Assembly: GCA_021772775.1 (NCBI GenBank)
Contig: JAJFLH010000010.1
Coordinates: 1-64,000, forward strand
DNA: 64,000 bases
Direction: 5' to 3'
From: Mariprofundus sp.
GTDB lineage: Bacteria; Pseudomonadota; Zetaproteobacteria; Mariprofundales; Mariprofundaceae
Below, piece after piece: positions 29,712 to 38,363 of the stretch. The notes beneath the pieces were generated by a model. It was not told where the DNA came from. It did not search any database and saw only the letters and a program-made list of their open reading frames with translations. A program made the position numbers and the translations under genes. Within the stretch, counting starts at the first letter, position 1, and every line of letters begins with the position of its first letter.

Positions 29712-29980
29712 CTAGTACACAACCACCTCATATTGTCTGCATCAGCATTACAGTAGTGCTTCGCAACAAGGCATCGCTTGTAGGTAATGACCGTAGCCAT
29801 TGTCAAAAGCTATAATGCCGTGGCGGAGTGCTACTGTATCGCCCGAAGGGTTGACCTGTCAGCACCCATGGCTGCGTTACGCCTCTTGCCAAGGGCTACG
29901 TCATTCGCTGCGAGCCCTGCCTTGCCATGACTCTGACAGGCTACTGATGCCGACAATATGAGGTGGTTGGTGTACACTAG
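29712..29980. repeat. 269-bp inverted-repeat element with nested hairpins (MITE-like)
   Basis: The ends form a long imperfect inverted repeat: 29712-29745 matches the reverse complement of 29944-29980, both beginning CTAG. Inside are two further inverted pairs, CAGTAGTGCTTCGC (29751-29764) with 29823-29836 and CCTGTCAG (29855-29862) with CTGACAGG (29933-29940), plus a small AGGGCT/AGCCCT pair (29892-29897, 29913-29918). The result could fold into a three-way structure. It encodes no protein. This looks like a non-autonomous miniature transposable element or a large REP/ERIC-type sequence; no flanking target duplication was found by eye. Confidence 0.8.
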
Positions 29981-30006
29981 ATATTCGTTTGGGTTAGCAT
30001 TCAGCT

Positions 30007-30447
30007 ATGGCTATAGTGAATCGTCGCGCGCGACATGAATATCAAATTTTAGAAACCTTTGAAGCAGGGATGATTCTGCTAGGCCCTGAGGTGAAGTCGA
30101 TTCGTCTTGGTCAGGCGAGCCTGTCTGAAGCCCACTGCATTATTCGCAAAGATCATCTGTTGTTGATTGGTTGTCATATCAATCCTTATAAACCTGCTGC
30201 TATGAATAACCCATCTGACCCTACTCGATCACGTGCGCTACTATTAAACCATAAAGAAATTCAGCGTTTAATGGGCAAGATCAAGGAAAAAGGGCTTACA
30301 GTTGTACCGCTAAAGCTGTATTTTAATGCACGGAATTTTGTGAAGTTAGAAATTGGCTTGGCGCGCGGTAAAAAGGCACATGATAAACGCCATGACCTGA
30401 AAGAGCGGGATGTTGCACGCAACCTGCAACGTCAATATAAAGTTTAA
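30007..30447 (+). CDS. smpB: SsrA-binding protein
   Basis: A 146-residue basic protein that binds tmRNA and is essential for trans-translation rescue of stalled ribosomes. Recognisable family blocks are VNRRARHEYQILETFEAGM, VKSIRLGQASLSEAHC and GKKAHDKRHDLKERDVAR, the last being the C-terminal tail that enters the mRNA channel. No tmRNA gene is visible nearby. The start codon lies 27 bases after a repeat element, so the promoter may be inside it. Confidence 0.97.
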   Translation: MAIVNRRARHEYQILETFEAGMILLGPEVKSIRLGQASLSEAHCIIRKDHLLLIGCHINPYKPAAMNNPSDPTRSRALLLNHKEIQRLMGKIKEKGLTVVPLKLYFNARNFVKLEIGLARGKKAHDKRHDLKERDVARNLQRQYKV

Positions 30448-30501
30448 TTGAGCCGTAAAAGTCATCCGTGTTTTTTTTGCGAAGTTGTTAACGTTCAGCT
30501 G

Positions 30502-30912
30502 TTAAACAAAAGCTAAAGCGAGCACCGAATAGCGGCAAAGCTTGCCGATTGTGACCAGTATGAGAAAGGTCAGAAGATGACAGCGTAGCAATCCTGCAAT
30601 AAGGCATAGTGGGTCACCGACGATGGGTAACCAGGCCAGCAGTAAGGAAGCTTTACCATAACGATTAAACCAGGACTCTGCTCGTGCAGTCTGTTCACTT
30701 GAGATGCGCAACCACTTTTTATGCACAGCTTCATTGCCAGCGCGGCCTATAGCGTAGGTGATCAGGCTGCCTAAGACGTTACCCGTTGTTGCAATCAGTA
30801 TGAGGCTTATGACATGGCCGCCCTCATTTAAGCGGTAGATCAGTAGTGCTTCCGAGCCACCGGGAAGTAATGTTGAAGAAATCAATGCAGAGAAGAAGAG
30901 TGCCCAATCCAT
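30502..30912 (-). CDS. yqaA: YqaA/DedA-like inner-membrane protein
   Basis: A 136-residue protein with about four hydrophobic segments and the block TTGNVLGSLITYAIGRAGNEA followed by RYGKASLLLAWLPIVGDPLCLIAGLL, characteristic of the small YqaA branch of the DedA/SNARE-associated superfamily. Relatives are thought to act in lipid or proton-linked membrane homeostasis, but YqaA itself is uncharacterised. It is convergent with smpB and divergent from ogt. Confidence 0.85.
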   Translation of the reverse strand: MDWALFFSALISSTLLPGGSEALLIYRLNEGGHVISLILIATTGNVLGSLITYAIGRAGNEAVHKKWLRISSEQTARAESWFNRYGKASLLLAWLPIVGDPLCLIAGLLRCHLLTFLILVTIGKLCRYSVLALAFV

Positions 30913-30961
30913 TTTATAACAAATCCATGCCCATAAGCTAATCGTCTGTTATGTTTACTGC

Positions 30962-31405
30962 ATGATTTATCTCTTTTCTACCCCCTTCGGGCCCATTCGC
31001 TATGATTGGGATGGAGTGGTTTGTCGGAAGATTGAGCTGCAGGAAGAGCCATTGAACAGAGATAAGATGACTTTGCCTCCGCATGATGACCCTGTGTCGG
31101 TATGGCTGGAGAGCTATTTTAGAGGCCAGGTCAAAGAGCTACCGCCTTTACAGCAGGCAGCGACACCTTTTCAACAGGCTATGCGTGAGGCATTGCAAAA
31201 AATACCCGTCGGAAGTGCCTGTAGTTATGGTGAGATTGCAACTGTTTTGCATAGCTCCCCGCGCGGTCTGGGTCAGGCTTTAAAAGCCAACCGATTGCCA
31301 ATATTGATCCCTTGCCATCGGATTATTGCGGCGAATGGGCTGGGTGGTTTTACGGGTGGGTTGATATGGAAGCAGCGCTTGTTGAGGCTCGAAGGGTTTC
31401 TCTGA
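30962..31405 (+). CDS. ogt: Methylated-DNA--protein-cysteine methyltransferase
   Basis: A 147-residue DNA-repair protein with the active-site block LPILIPCHRIIAANGLGGFTGG, in which the Cys of PCHR accepts the alkyl group from O6-methylguanine. The helix-turn-helix part is at PVGSACSYGEIATVL. The N-terminal domain is shorter than in typical Ogt or AdaB (about 170 residues), but no catalytic residue is missing. It is divergent from yqaA and upstream of argG. Confidence 0.94.
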   Translation: MIYLFSTPFGPIRYDWDGVVCRKIELQEEPLNRDKMTLPPHDDPVSVWLESYFRGQVKELPPLQQAATPFQQAMREALQKIPVGSACSYGEIATVLHSSPRGLGQALKANRLPILIPCHRIIAANGLGGFTGGLIWKQRLLRLEGFL

Positions 31406-31520
31406 TAAGGTGCTGATGACAATGGGCTTGGAAAGCTGCTGGCGGCGCGTGTAGTCTCTGCAACCTGCCTGCCCTTTGTGTTGTAGGGCTTGAAAATAAT
31501 GATTGAGATAAGGATTTATC

Positions 31521-32738
31521 ATGGCGCATTCAGATGTAACAAAAGCAGTACTGGCTTATTCCGGAGGTTTGGATACCTCTATTATTTTGAAGTGGTTACA
31601 GGATACCTACGATTGTGAGGTGGTGACCTTCACTGCTGACTTGGGTCAGGGTGACGAAGTGGAAGATGCGCGCAGCAAGGCAGTCGCCGGTGGTGTGTCA
31701 TCGATTTATATCGAAGATATTCGTGAAGAGTTTGTACGTGACTACGTTTATCCTATGTTCCGTGCTAACGCTATTTATGAGGGTGAATATCTCTTAGGTA
31801 CTTCGATTGCCCGTCCTTTGATTGCTAAGCGTATGATTGAGATCGCCGCAGCCGAAGGGGCGAATGCGGTTTCGCATGGTGCGACAGGTAAGGGTAACGA
31901 TCAGGTGCGTTTCGAGTTTGGTTTTTATGCATTGAAACCTGATGTGAAAGTGATTGCCCCCTGGCGTGAGTGGGATCTGGTGTCGCGTAAAGATATGCTG
32001 GATTATGCAGAGAAACACGGTATTCCCGTTGAACGCAAGCGTGAAGGTTCTAAATCACCTTATTCAATGGATGCCAACCTGCTACACATCTCTTATGAGG
32101 GATACGATCTGGAAGACCCATGGTGTGAACCATCTGAAGAGATGTGGCGCTGGAGTGTGTCGCCTGAAAATGCACCGGACGTGGCAGAATATCTCGAGCT
32201 GAGCTATCAGGGTGGAGATATTGTCGCCATCAATGGTGTGGCGATGACGCCTGCTGAGGTGCTTACTGAACTTAATCGTGTGGGTGGTAAACACGGTATT
32301 GGCCGCATTGATATTGTTGAAAATAGATTTGTTGGCATGAAATCACGTGGTTGTTACGAGACTCCGGGTGGTACAATTATGCTTAAAGCCCATCGTGCCA
32401 TCGAGTCGATTACTTTAGATCGTGAAGCTGCTCACCTCAAAGATGAGCTGATGCCACGTTATGCCAAGCTTGTTTATAATGGTTACTGGTTTGCGCCGGA
32501 GCGTGTGATGCTGCAGCAGGCTATTGATGCGTCTCAAGTTACAGTCAATGGCGATGTTCGTCTTAAATTGTATAAGGGTAATGTCGATGTCGTGGGTCGT
32601 CGCTCAGATCAATCGTTGTTTGATGAACGTCTCTGTACCTTTGAAGATGATGAAGGCGCTTATGATCAAAAAGATGCCGGTGGTTTCATTAAGCTCAATG
32701 CGCTACGCCTACGCATGAATCAAATAGCAGGTAAATAA
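31521..32738 (+). CDS. argG: Argininosuccinate synthase
   Basis: A 405-residue enzyme that joins citrulline and aspartate with ATP in arginine synthesis. The ATP-binding P-loop [17 protein letters not shown] starts at residue 10, and [14 protein letters not shown] and [16 protein letters not shown] are the citrulline and aspartate contact regions. Length is typical for the type I enzyme. AGGA precedes the ATG, and the b-type cytochrome gene starts one base after the stop. Confidence 0.98.
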   Translation: MAHSDVTKAVLAYSGGLDTSIILKWLQDTYDCEVVTFTADLGQGDEVEDARSKAVAGGVSSIYIEDIREEFVRDYVYPMFRANAIYEGEYLLGTSIARPLIAKRMIEIAAAEGANAVSHGATGKGNDQVRFEFGFYALKPDVKVIAPWREWDLVSRKDMLDYAEKHGIPVERKREGSKSPYSMDANLLHISYEGYDLEDPWCEPSEEMWRWSVSPENAPDVAEYLELSYQGGDIVAINGVAMTPAEVLTELNRVGGKHGIGRIDIVENRFVGMKSRGCYETPGGTIMLKAHRAIESITLDREAAHLKDELMPRYAKLVYNGYWFAPERVMLQQAIDASQVTVNGDVRLKLYKGNVDVVGRRSDQSLFDERLCTFEDDEGAYDQKDAGGFIKLNALRLRMNQIAGK

Positions 32739-32739
32739 G

Positions 32740-33402
32740 GTGACTGAGCAGGCTTATGCTAAACCGATTCGGATTTTACATAGCCTGCTAGCGTTAAGCA
32801 TGCTGACACAGCTGGCCATTGGTGAGCTGATGGATGTACCCGAAGTTGCGATGCCTGTGGTTGCTGAAACACATTGGATTGCGCCGGCTATTGCGCATGA
32901 GGCGCATAAGCATGCTGTTCCCGGTGTAGCTGTTGAAGAGACACTCGGTTTCGAAGTGCATGAGCTATTGGGTCTATTTATCGCTGGTCTTTTATTGATT
33001 CGCATTATGCTGGCGATGACATCGCTGCCCGGTGCCAACTGGCGACATTTGGTGCCGTGGATGTTTGCAGATGGGCGAAAGCAGTTGCAGGGTGAAATTA
33101 AGGCTCAAGTCGATGGTTGGAAACAGGCTAAGCTTGCGGCACCTGAGGATGGGGAAGCCGTAGCGCGTAGTGTGCATGGTTTGATTATCCTAGCCGGCAT
33201 CGGTATGGCTATTACCGGCACAGTGCTGTTTTTCGGCTGGAGTCAAACTGTGCCCCAGACTGATTTGATTGATATGGTTGCGGAAACACATGAACTGATT
33301 GTTGTAGGTTTGGAAGCCTTACTAGTGGCGCATATTCTGGCTGTTATTTTACATCAAAGGCAGGGACATAATATCATTGCACGGATCAAACCAACGGCTT
33401 GA
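32740..33402 (+). CDS. Cytochrome b561-family membrane protein
   Basis: A 220-residue integral membrane protein with about four hydrophobic segments and His residues suited to heme binding: His14 in the first segment, HELLGLFIAGLLLIRI, VHGLIILAGIGMAITG, and THELIVVGLEALLVAHILAVILH. This matches the diheme b-type cytochromes that pass electrons between quinol and periplasmic carriers. The loop between segments one and two is His- and Val-rich and longer than usual. A GTG start follows argG by one base, so it is probably cotranscribed although unrelated in function. Confidence 0.85.
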   Translation: MTEQAYAKPIRILHSLLALSMLTQLAIGELMDVPEVAMPVVAETHWIAPAIAHEAHKHAVPGVAVEETLGFEVHELLGLFIAGLLLIRIMLAMTSLPGANWRHLVPWMFADGRKQLQGEIKAQVDGWKQAKLAAPEDGEAVARSVHGLIILAGIGMAITGTVLFFGWSQTVPQTDLIDMVAETHELIVVGLEALLVAHILAVILHQRQGHNIIARIKPTA

Positions 33403-33429
33403 GCAGGGGTTGGCTCAGGGGAAAGTTAA

Positions 33430-33897
33430 GTGATTAAGCATAATAAAATTTTAGTCCCAACGGATTTTTCTGAACAATCCACCGAATCACTGCGCCGGGC
33501 GGCGGTGTTAGCACAAAAGTTTGATGCTGAAGTGCATCTGTTACATGTGATGAAACCCTCAATGTATTTTGAAATAGATATGGTAATTGCACCTTCTTTG
33601 GACGATGTTGATTCTGCCAATCAGAAAATTGAATTAAGCCAGCTGAAAGCGCAGGCGGCCGCTTGTGATTTCGAAATAGTCTTACATCTTGAAGAGTCAG
33701 TTGGTGACCACTCACGTAATATTTGTGATTTTGCGAAATCATTGCCGGCTGATTTGATTGTGATTGGGCGACATGATGAAAAGAAAGTCTTGAGACATAT
33801 GTTTGTGGGTGCAACTGTAGAGCGAGTTGTGGCACATGCTCCCTGTTCTGTGTTGGTGACTGCGCCGCATGACTTGATAAGAGCTGCAGAGAGCTGA
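33430..33897 (+). CDS. Universal stress protein, UspA family
   Basis: A 155-residue single-domain Usp with N-terminal KILVPTDFSEQSTESLRRAA and the C-terminal ATP-loop-like segment VIGRHDEKKVLRHMFVGAT. The region resembles the G-x2-G-x9-G-S/T motif of nucleotide-binding members, though the second Gly is replaced, so ATP binding is uncertain. Start GTG at 33430 is supported by AGGGGAAAG upstream. It follows the b-type cytochrome gene by 27 bases. Confidence 0.92.
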   Translation: MIKHNKILVPTDFSEQSTESLRRAAVLAQKFDAEVHLLHVMKPSMYFEIDMVIAPSLDDVDSANQKIELSQLKAQAAACDFEIVLHLEESVGDHSRNICDFAKSLPADLIVIGRHDEKKVLRHMFVGATVERVVAHAPCSVLVTAPHDLIRAAES

Positions 33898-33909
33898 TTT
33901 ACTTTAATC

Positions 33910-34211
33910 ATGTCAAAAGGTATTCTGTTTCTATGTACTGGTAACTCGTGCCGTTCACAGATGGCTGAAGGCTGGTTGCGTGAGTTGGGTGGAGAGGGAT
34001 ATCAATCCTTTTCAGCCGGTATTGAGGCCCATGGCAAAAATCTTTGTGCGATTGCAGTCATGCAGATGAACATTGTCCGTCTATTCCGAGCTCCTGTAAA
34101 AAAGAACACTGGCCCTTTGATGATCCTGCCAAAGCGGTTGGTTCTGAGCAGGCTATTATGGCTGAATTTCGTCGTGTGCGGGATCAGATAAAAAATCGTA
34201 TCGAGTTGTAA
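33910..34211 (+). pseudogene. arsC: ArsC-type arsenate reductase, internally deleted
   Basis: The first 50 codons encode the N terminus of a thioredoxin-coupled arsenate reductase of the low-molecular-weight phosphatase fold, with the P-loop [13 protein letters not shown]. After AIAVM (near 34060) the frame changes: bases 34062-34211, in the +2 frame, encode [21 protein letters not shown] and end [13 protein letters not shown], the normal ArsC C terminus. About 30-40 codons in the middle are missing, including the region that normally carries the first redox Cys. The open frame continuing out of phase to 34191 is nonsense. The gene is inactive. Confidence 0.88.
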
Positions 34212-34235
34212 CTGAGCACTCAGTAGAGGCTCACT

Positions 34236-35219
34236 TTACTGAGCTAAAATAGATAACCCCTGTTGTTCTGATGGCAATAGCGCATGCCTACCCTGCATCC
34301 ATAAGAGTATATCTTGCCAGACTATATCGGCCTGCAGATCACGCAGCAGCATGTGATAACCATTATTATAGAGCTGTAAACGTTGAGTATCTGATCTGTT
34401 CTCAGGTTTGCCGAAGGTGTCCAGTACCGGCTTTTTGGGGATAACTTCATCTTTCTCACCATATAACACCAATGCTGGAATCTGTACTTTTTCTACCGCA
34501 TCGAACCCTGCCTGCATCAGATTTACTAGGCCGTAAATCGTATCGACACGGGTGGCTTTGATGATCAAAGGGTCGCGGGAGAGGGCGATGAGCATGTCGC
34601 GGTTGTCAGAAGCCATCACATGCAGTGATTCTCCGGTAAATGTTGTCGAAGGCATGGTGTGTGCTGCCAACGTTAATCCCCAGCGTTGCCAGAATGGCAT
34701 GCTGCTCCAGCCCCATACCGCTGGGGCTGCAAGTATCAGGCCATCAACATCAATCGAATGGCTAGCCGCTGTATGCAGCACTACAGCAGCCCCCATGCTT
34801 TCCCCAAGCAGGAATAGCGGTTGCTCGGGAAAGCGCTGCTCTATCAGTGACACAAAAGTTTGTAAGTCCCGAGCCATGGTTTGTTTGCCAGGCCAGAGCC
34901 CTCTGTTGAGTGCGTTTCCAAAGCCGCGCTGATCATAGGCATAAACAGCAATGCCCTGTTTGGCAAAATGGCTTGCCGTATCGTGAATGAAATAGCTGTA
35001 ATCATTAAAGCCGTGCACAGCAATCATCACGCTATGAACGCTCTCTTCAGGAAGCCAGTTGCGTAGTGGCAGCTCAGTGCCATCAAAGGAGATAAAGGTG
35101 GAGGGCGTTATTGCAGCTGGTCGGCTTGTTTGCTGCATTTTCTGGGTGATGAGAGTAGGGCTGCAAGCGCTCATGTTTAATATGAGAAATAGATAAAAAA
35201 TAGTGTTTGATAGCTTCAT
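34236..35219 (-). CDS. Alpha/beta hydrolase lipoprotein, monoacylglycerol-lipase-like
   Basis: I start at the ATG at 35219, which gives a lipoprotein signal MKLSNTIFYLFLILNMSAC with Cys19 as the lipidated residue; an upstream start at 35258 would add 13 unlikely residues. The 327-residue product has the hydrolase fold with FLLGESMGAAV (nucleophile Ser141), an oxyanion HGFND segment and LVLYGEKDEVIP near the acid residue. The family acts on lipid or other esters; the substrate is unknown. It is convergent with the arsC remnant. Confidence 0.85.
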   Translation of the reverse strand: MKLSNTIFYLFLILNMSACSPTLITQKMQQTSRPAAITPSTFISFDGTELPLRNWLPEESVHSVMIAVHGFNDYSYFIHDTASHFAKQGIAVYAYDQRGFGNALNRGLWPGKQTMARDLQTFVSLIEQRFPEQPLFLLGESMGAAVVLHTAASHSIDVDGLILAAPAVWGWSSMPFWQRWGLTLAAHTMPSTTFTGESLHVMASDNRDMLIALSRDPLIIKATRVDTIYGLVNLMQAGFDAVEKVQIPALVLYGEKDEVIPKKPVLDTFGKPENRSDTQRLQLYNNGYHMLLRDLQADIVWQDILLWMQGRHALLPSEQQGLSILAQ

Positions 35220-35325
35220 ATTGATGAATTCGGACTCTGTGCATGCAAGCTCATGCATGAAAAACTATCACGCAGATGCAAAACTACCCATTACCAATTT
35301 CTATTTTCAGCGCTATACTACTTGC

Positions 35326-35742
35326 ATGCATACTTCTCCTTTATCCCTCCCTATTTTGCTTTCTATTCTGTGTGGACTGTTTCTCATGCCAGCCTTTGCG
35401 ATGGCCGGTGATGATGCGATGGCACCACCTAAGGTGACAGTCTCTGAGGCTGCCACGCTGGGCAGTGCTGCGGAAGAGAGTGAGCCATCGCCCAATTTAT
35501 ATGATGAACTGGGTGCGCCTGATGATGGCACTGCGGTGGATGTTCGCTCATATCAACGCAAAGATGGTACGACAGTGACTGAATATGGTGCAAAAGGGCA
35601 GGTTACTCATGTTAAGGTTCAGCCACCCGGTGGTTTGCCTGCGTATTATCTCTATCGCAATGCCGAGGGGCAGTTTGAACGACGTTTGCCGGGTGGTGGT
35701 AAGCGCGTGATTCCACCAAGTTGGATTATAAAAGAGTTCTAG
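35326..35742 (+). CDS. DUF2782-family exported protein
   Basis: The ATG at 35326 begins a signal peptide (MHTSPLSLPILLSILCG...AFAMA); an in-frame start at 35203 would precede this with an unlikely 41-residue extension. The mature part has an acidic N-terminal stretch and the conserved C-terminal DUF2782 block RKDGTTVTEYGAKGQVTHVKV and PPGGLPAYYLYRNAEGQ. Such proteins are periplasmic and uncharacterised, and often lie near polA or hom in proteobacteria. It precedes thiE by 28 bases. Confidence 0.85.
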   Translation: MHTSPLSLPILLSILCGLFLMPAFAMAGDDAMAPPKVTVSEAATLGSAAEESEPSPNLYDELGAPDDGTAVDVRSYQRKDGTTVTEYGAKGQVTHVKVQPPGGLPAYYLYRNAEGQFERRLPGGGKRVIPPSWIIKEF

Positions 35743-35770
35743 ACGACTTTAGCTTTGTAGAGCAATCCTA

Positions 35771-36433
35771 ATGCATGATGATCTGGCCACTTCGTTTATT
35801 CAGCCTCCTAAACTTACCCTGATTACAAATGGATCTAGGCTTTCCGGCGAAGCGTTTTTTGATCTGCTAGAACAGGCCTTAAGTGGTGGATTAGATGCAG
35901 TTCTGGTTAGGGAGAAAACACTTACTTCAGCTAAACTTTTGGCTCTGGCTTCACGTCTCCGGCAGATGACAGATCATTATAAAGCTCGTTTAATCATCCA
36001 TTCTCAGGCTGATATTGCAGCTGCCGTAGGAGCTGATGGGGTGCACTTGGCGAGTAGTGATATCAATACTATCACATCGGTTCGACAATGGTTGATGCAG
36101 CCTGAAATGAGTGTGTCTGTTTCATGTCATAATGCGGATGAACTAAAGCTGGCGTATGACAACGGTGCCGATTACGCCATGTTGTCACCTGTTTTTCCAA
36201 CTCAGACACATCCAGGAGCAGCGCATTTGGGTGTGAGTGAGTTTGATCGGCTGACCGCTGCTGCTAAATTGCCGGTGATTGCCTTGGGCGGTGTCTCATT
36301 GGATAGTTGTGTTGCTTTGCAGGGTAAAAGTCTAGCTGTGATTGGTGCGATACTTGCTGCTGATGATGCAAAAAAAGCGACACAACAACTTCTTAATGCG
36401 GCTGTGGCCAGTGATAGGGTAGGTGCTTCATGA
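35771..36433 (+). CDS. thiE: Thiamine-phosphate synthase family protein
   Basis: A 220-residue TIM-barrel protein that in ThiE joins the pyrimidine and thiazole units of thiamine. The blocks LVREKTLTSAKLLALA, DGVHLASSD, YAMLSPVFPTQTHPGAAH and ALGGVS are all present. TenI-type homologues share this fold, and the residue set at the phosphate site was not tested, so ThiE versus TenI is not fully settled. It overlaps sixA by 4 bases (ATGA). Confidence 0.88.
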   Translation: MHDDLATSFIQPPKLTLITNGSRLSGEAFFDLLEQALSGGLDAVLVREKTLTSAKLLALASRLRQMTDHYKARLIIHSQADIAAAVGADGVHLASSDINTITSVRQWLMQPEMSVSVSCHNADELKLAYDNGADYAMLSPVFPTQTHPGAAHLGVSEFDRLTAAAKLPVIALGGVSLDSCVALQGKSLAVIGAILAADDAKKATQQLLNAAVASDRVGAS

Positions 36434-36930
36434 AAACATTGATATTAATTCGTCATGCTAAATCGGCTTGGGATGTGGAGGCGCAGAGTGATTATGATCG
36501 GACGCTTAATGCGCGTGGTTTAGCTGATGCCCCGGTGATGGGGGAGCGTTTATCCCAGCGTCTTGCCCAAAATGACCAAAAGCTGGATGCATTGATCAGT
36601 AGCTCAGCGGTGCGGGCAGAGCAGACAACATGTTTATTGGCACAGGCTTTATGCTTCCCTGAGCAATCCATTGATTGGCGTAGAGAGCTCTACTTGGCAA
36701 GCCCTCGCACGATGCAGGATCTGGTTCGTGAATTGCCTGAAGATGTGAAAACTGTCGCATTGGTGGCCCATAATCCGGGTGTTTCAGATCTAGTAGAGAA
36801 ATTGACCGGCGAGTTTTTTGGCGATGTGCCGACCTGTTCTGTTATCACGATTGCTTTCCCGGTGAGTCATTGGTTGGACACAGGTAGCTGGGCTGATTTT
36901 GTGGATTACGATTATCCGAAGAAAGTCTAA
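36430..36930 (+). CDS. sixA: SixA-type phosphohistidine phosphatase
   Basis: A 166-residue histidine phosphatase with the N-terminal catalytic motif LIRHAKSAW and a second catalytic His in ALVAHNPGVSDLVEKL. SixA proteins dephosphorylate phosphohistidine, for example in the nitrogen phosphotransferase system or in two-component relays. It overlaps thiE by four bases. Confidence 0.92.
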   Translation: MKTLILIRHAKSAWDVEAQSDYDRTLNARGLADAPVMGERLSQRLAQNDQKLDALISSSAVRAEQTTCLLAQALCFPEQSIDWRRELYLASPRTMQDLVRELPEDVKTVALVAHNPGVSDLVEKLTGEFFGDVPTCSVITIAFPVSHWLDTGSWADFVDYDYPKKV

Positions 36931-37023
36931 TGCTCTTTTAATGAATGGGGGGCTGTACAATCAGGCTAATGCCGTATTTTGTAATTTATGGCAGAAATGA
37001 AATCTTAGTCTACACTGCGGATT

Positions 37024-38361
37024 ATGAGTTCTGATAAATTAAGAATATTTGTACCTGGTATCATCGTGGCTTTGCTGGGATTTGTGATCGCTTTCCAATT
37101 TGTTGATCCAGCGCCACCGAAGACACTGACGTTTTCAGCCGGACAACCAGGCGGTGCATATTACGCTTATGCAGAAGCTTTTCGTGATTATCTTCAGAAG
37201 CGCGGTGTAACTGTTCAAATCCTGGAATCAGCTGGCTCAATGGAGAATATTGGACGGCTTAAGAAAGGCTCAGCAGATGTTGCCTTCGTGCAAAGTGGGC
37301 TTGTATCTCCTGAAGTGGCTCAGTCTGGAGTATTGCAATCGCTTGGCAGCATGTACTATGAACCACTGTGGGTATTTTTACGGCAAGGTGTAAATGTTCA
37401 GCTACTAAGTGAGCTGAAAGGCAAACGTATCGCAGTGGGTCTGCCGGGTAGTGGTACAAGAGCATTGGCACTGCAACTGCTGCGCGATAACGGTATTGAT
37501 GAACAGAACAGTACGCTATTACCACTATCCTCATTAAATTCCGCCAAGTCACTGCAGGCTGGAGAAGTTGATGCGCTGTTTGTTGTCTCTGCAGCTAGCA
37601 GTAAAACAGTGCAAACCCTACAACAGAGTGCGAAAGTTCATTTGATGCCAATCAAACGCGCTACAGCTTACACACGGCGTATGGATTCGATTTCATCGGT
37701 GGTATTGCCTCAAGGCGCTTTGAATCTTGCTCTGAATGTTCCGCCGGCGAATACAGCTCTACTGGCAAGCACAGCAACACTGATAGTGAACGAAAATATG
37801 CATCCCGCTCTGCAGGCGCTGATGATGCTGGCAGCGAAAGAAGTTCATGCTGGTAAGAGTCTGTTTGCATCAGCTGCACTGTTTCCTACTGCACAGTATA
37901 CTGGCATGCCCTTGAGCATTGTGGCGGATAATTATTACAAATCGGGACCGCCTTTTTTACAGCGTTATCTGCCATTCTGGGCTGCGACGATGATAGATCG
38001 ATTGAAAGTGATGTTGTTCCCTTTTATCGCGTTGTTATTGCCACTCTCCAAAGTCATGCCACCACTGTATCGCTGGCGTATCCGTTCGCGCATTTATCGC
38101 TGGTATAAGAAGTTGAGTGATATTGATGCGTCGACTCTTGATGGATATTCACCGGAGCTCTTTGCAGAACTGGAACGTATGGAGATGGAAATTCGAAAGG
38201 TGAAAGTGCCGCTTCCTTATGCTGAGGAGCTCTATCATCTGCGCGTACACCTGGCTTTGGTACGAGATCAGTTTCAGAGGACAAAAGAAATTGAGTTGGA
38301 TCATACTGGATTGGAACAAACTGGGGCTAATCAAACCCAGCAGACAGAGACTAAGGGTTAA
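37024..38361 (+). CDS. Membrane-anchored TAXI-family solute-binding protein
   Basis: A 445-residue protein with an N-terminal membrane segment (about residues 8-27), a TAXI-type periplasmic binding domain (TFSAGQPGGAYYAYAEAFRDYL, SAGSMENIGRLKKGSADVAFVQSG), a second hydrophobic segment at about residues 318-343, and a basic helical C-terminal tail. TAXI proteins normally deliver solutes to TRAP permeases, but no permease gene is near, so this is an orphan, membrane-tethered type whose ligand is unknown. It is followed two bases later by trhP. Confidence 0.85.
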   Translation: MSSDKLRIFVPGIIVALLGFVIAFQFVDPAPPKTLTFSAGQPGGAYYAYAEAFRDYLQKRGVTVQILESAGSMENIGRLKKGSADVAFVQSGLVSPEVAQSGVLQSLGSMYYEPLWVFLRQGVNVQLLSELKGKRIAVGLPGSGTRALALQLLRDNGIDEQNSTLLPLSSLNSAKSLQAGEVDALFVVSAASSKTVQTLQQSAKVHLMPIKRATAYTRRMDSISSVVLPQGALNLALNVPPANTALLASTATLIVNENMHPALQALMMLAAKEVHAGKSLFASAALFPTAQYTGMPLSIVADNYYKSGPPFLQRYLPFWAATMIDRLKVMLFPFIALLLPLSKVMPPLYRWRIRSRIYRWYKKLSDIDASTLDGYSPELFAELERMEMEIRKVKVPLPYAEELYHLRVHLALVRDQFQRTKEIELDHTGLEQTGANQTQQTETKG

Positions 38362-38363
38362 TC

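Noticed and set aside
30448-30501. Possible tmRNA (ssrA) gene next to smpB
   Set aside because: The spacer is only 54 bases, too short for a tmRNA, and no tRNA-like ends are visible upstream either.
34060-34191. Continuation of the arsC open frame to 34191 as a novel C-terminal tail
   Set aside because: The correct ArsC C terminus is readable in another frame over the same bases, so the open continuation is an out-of-frame artefact of the deletion.
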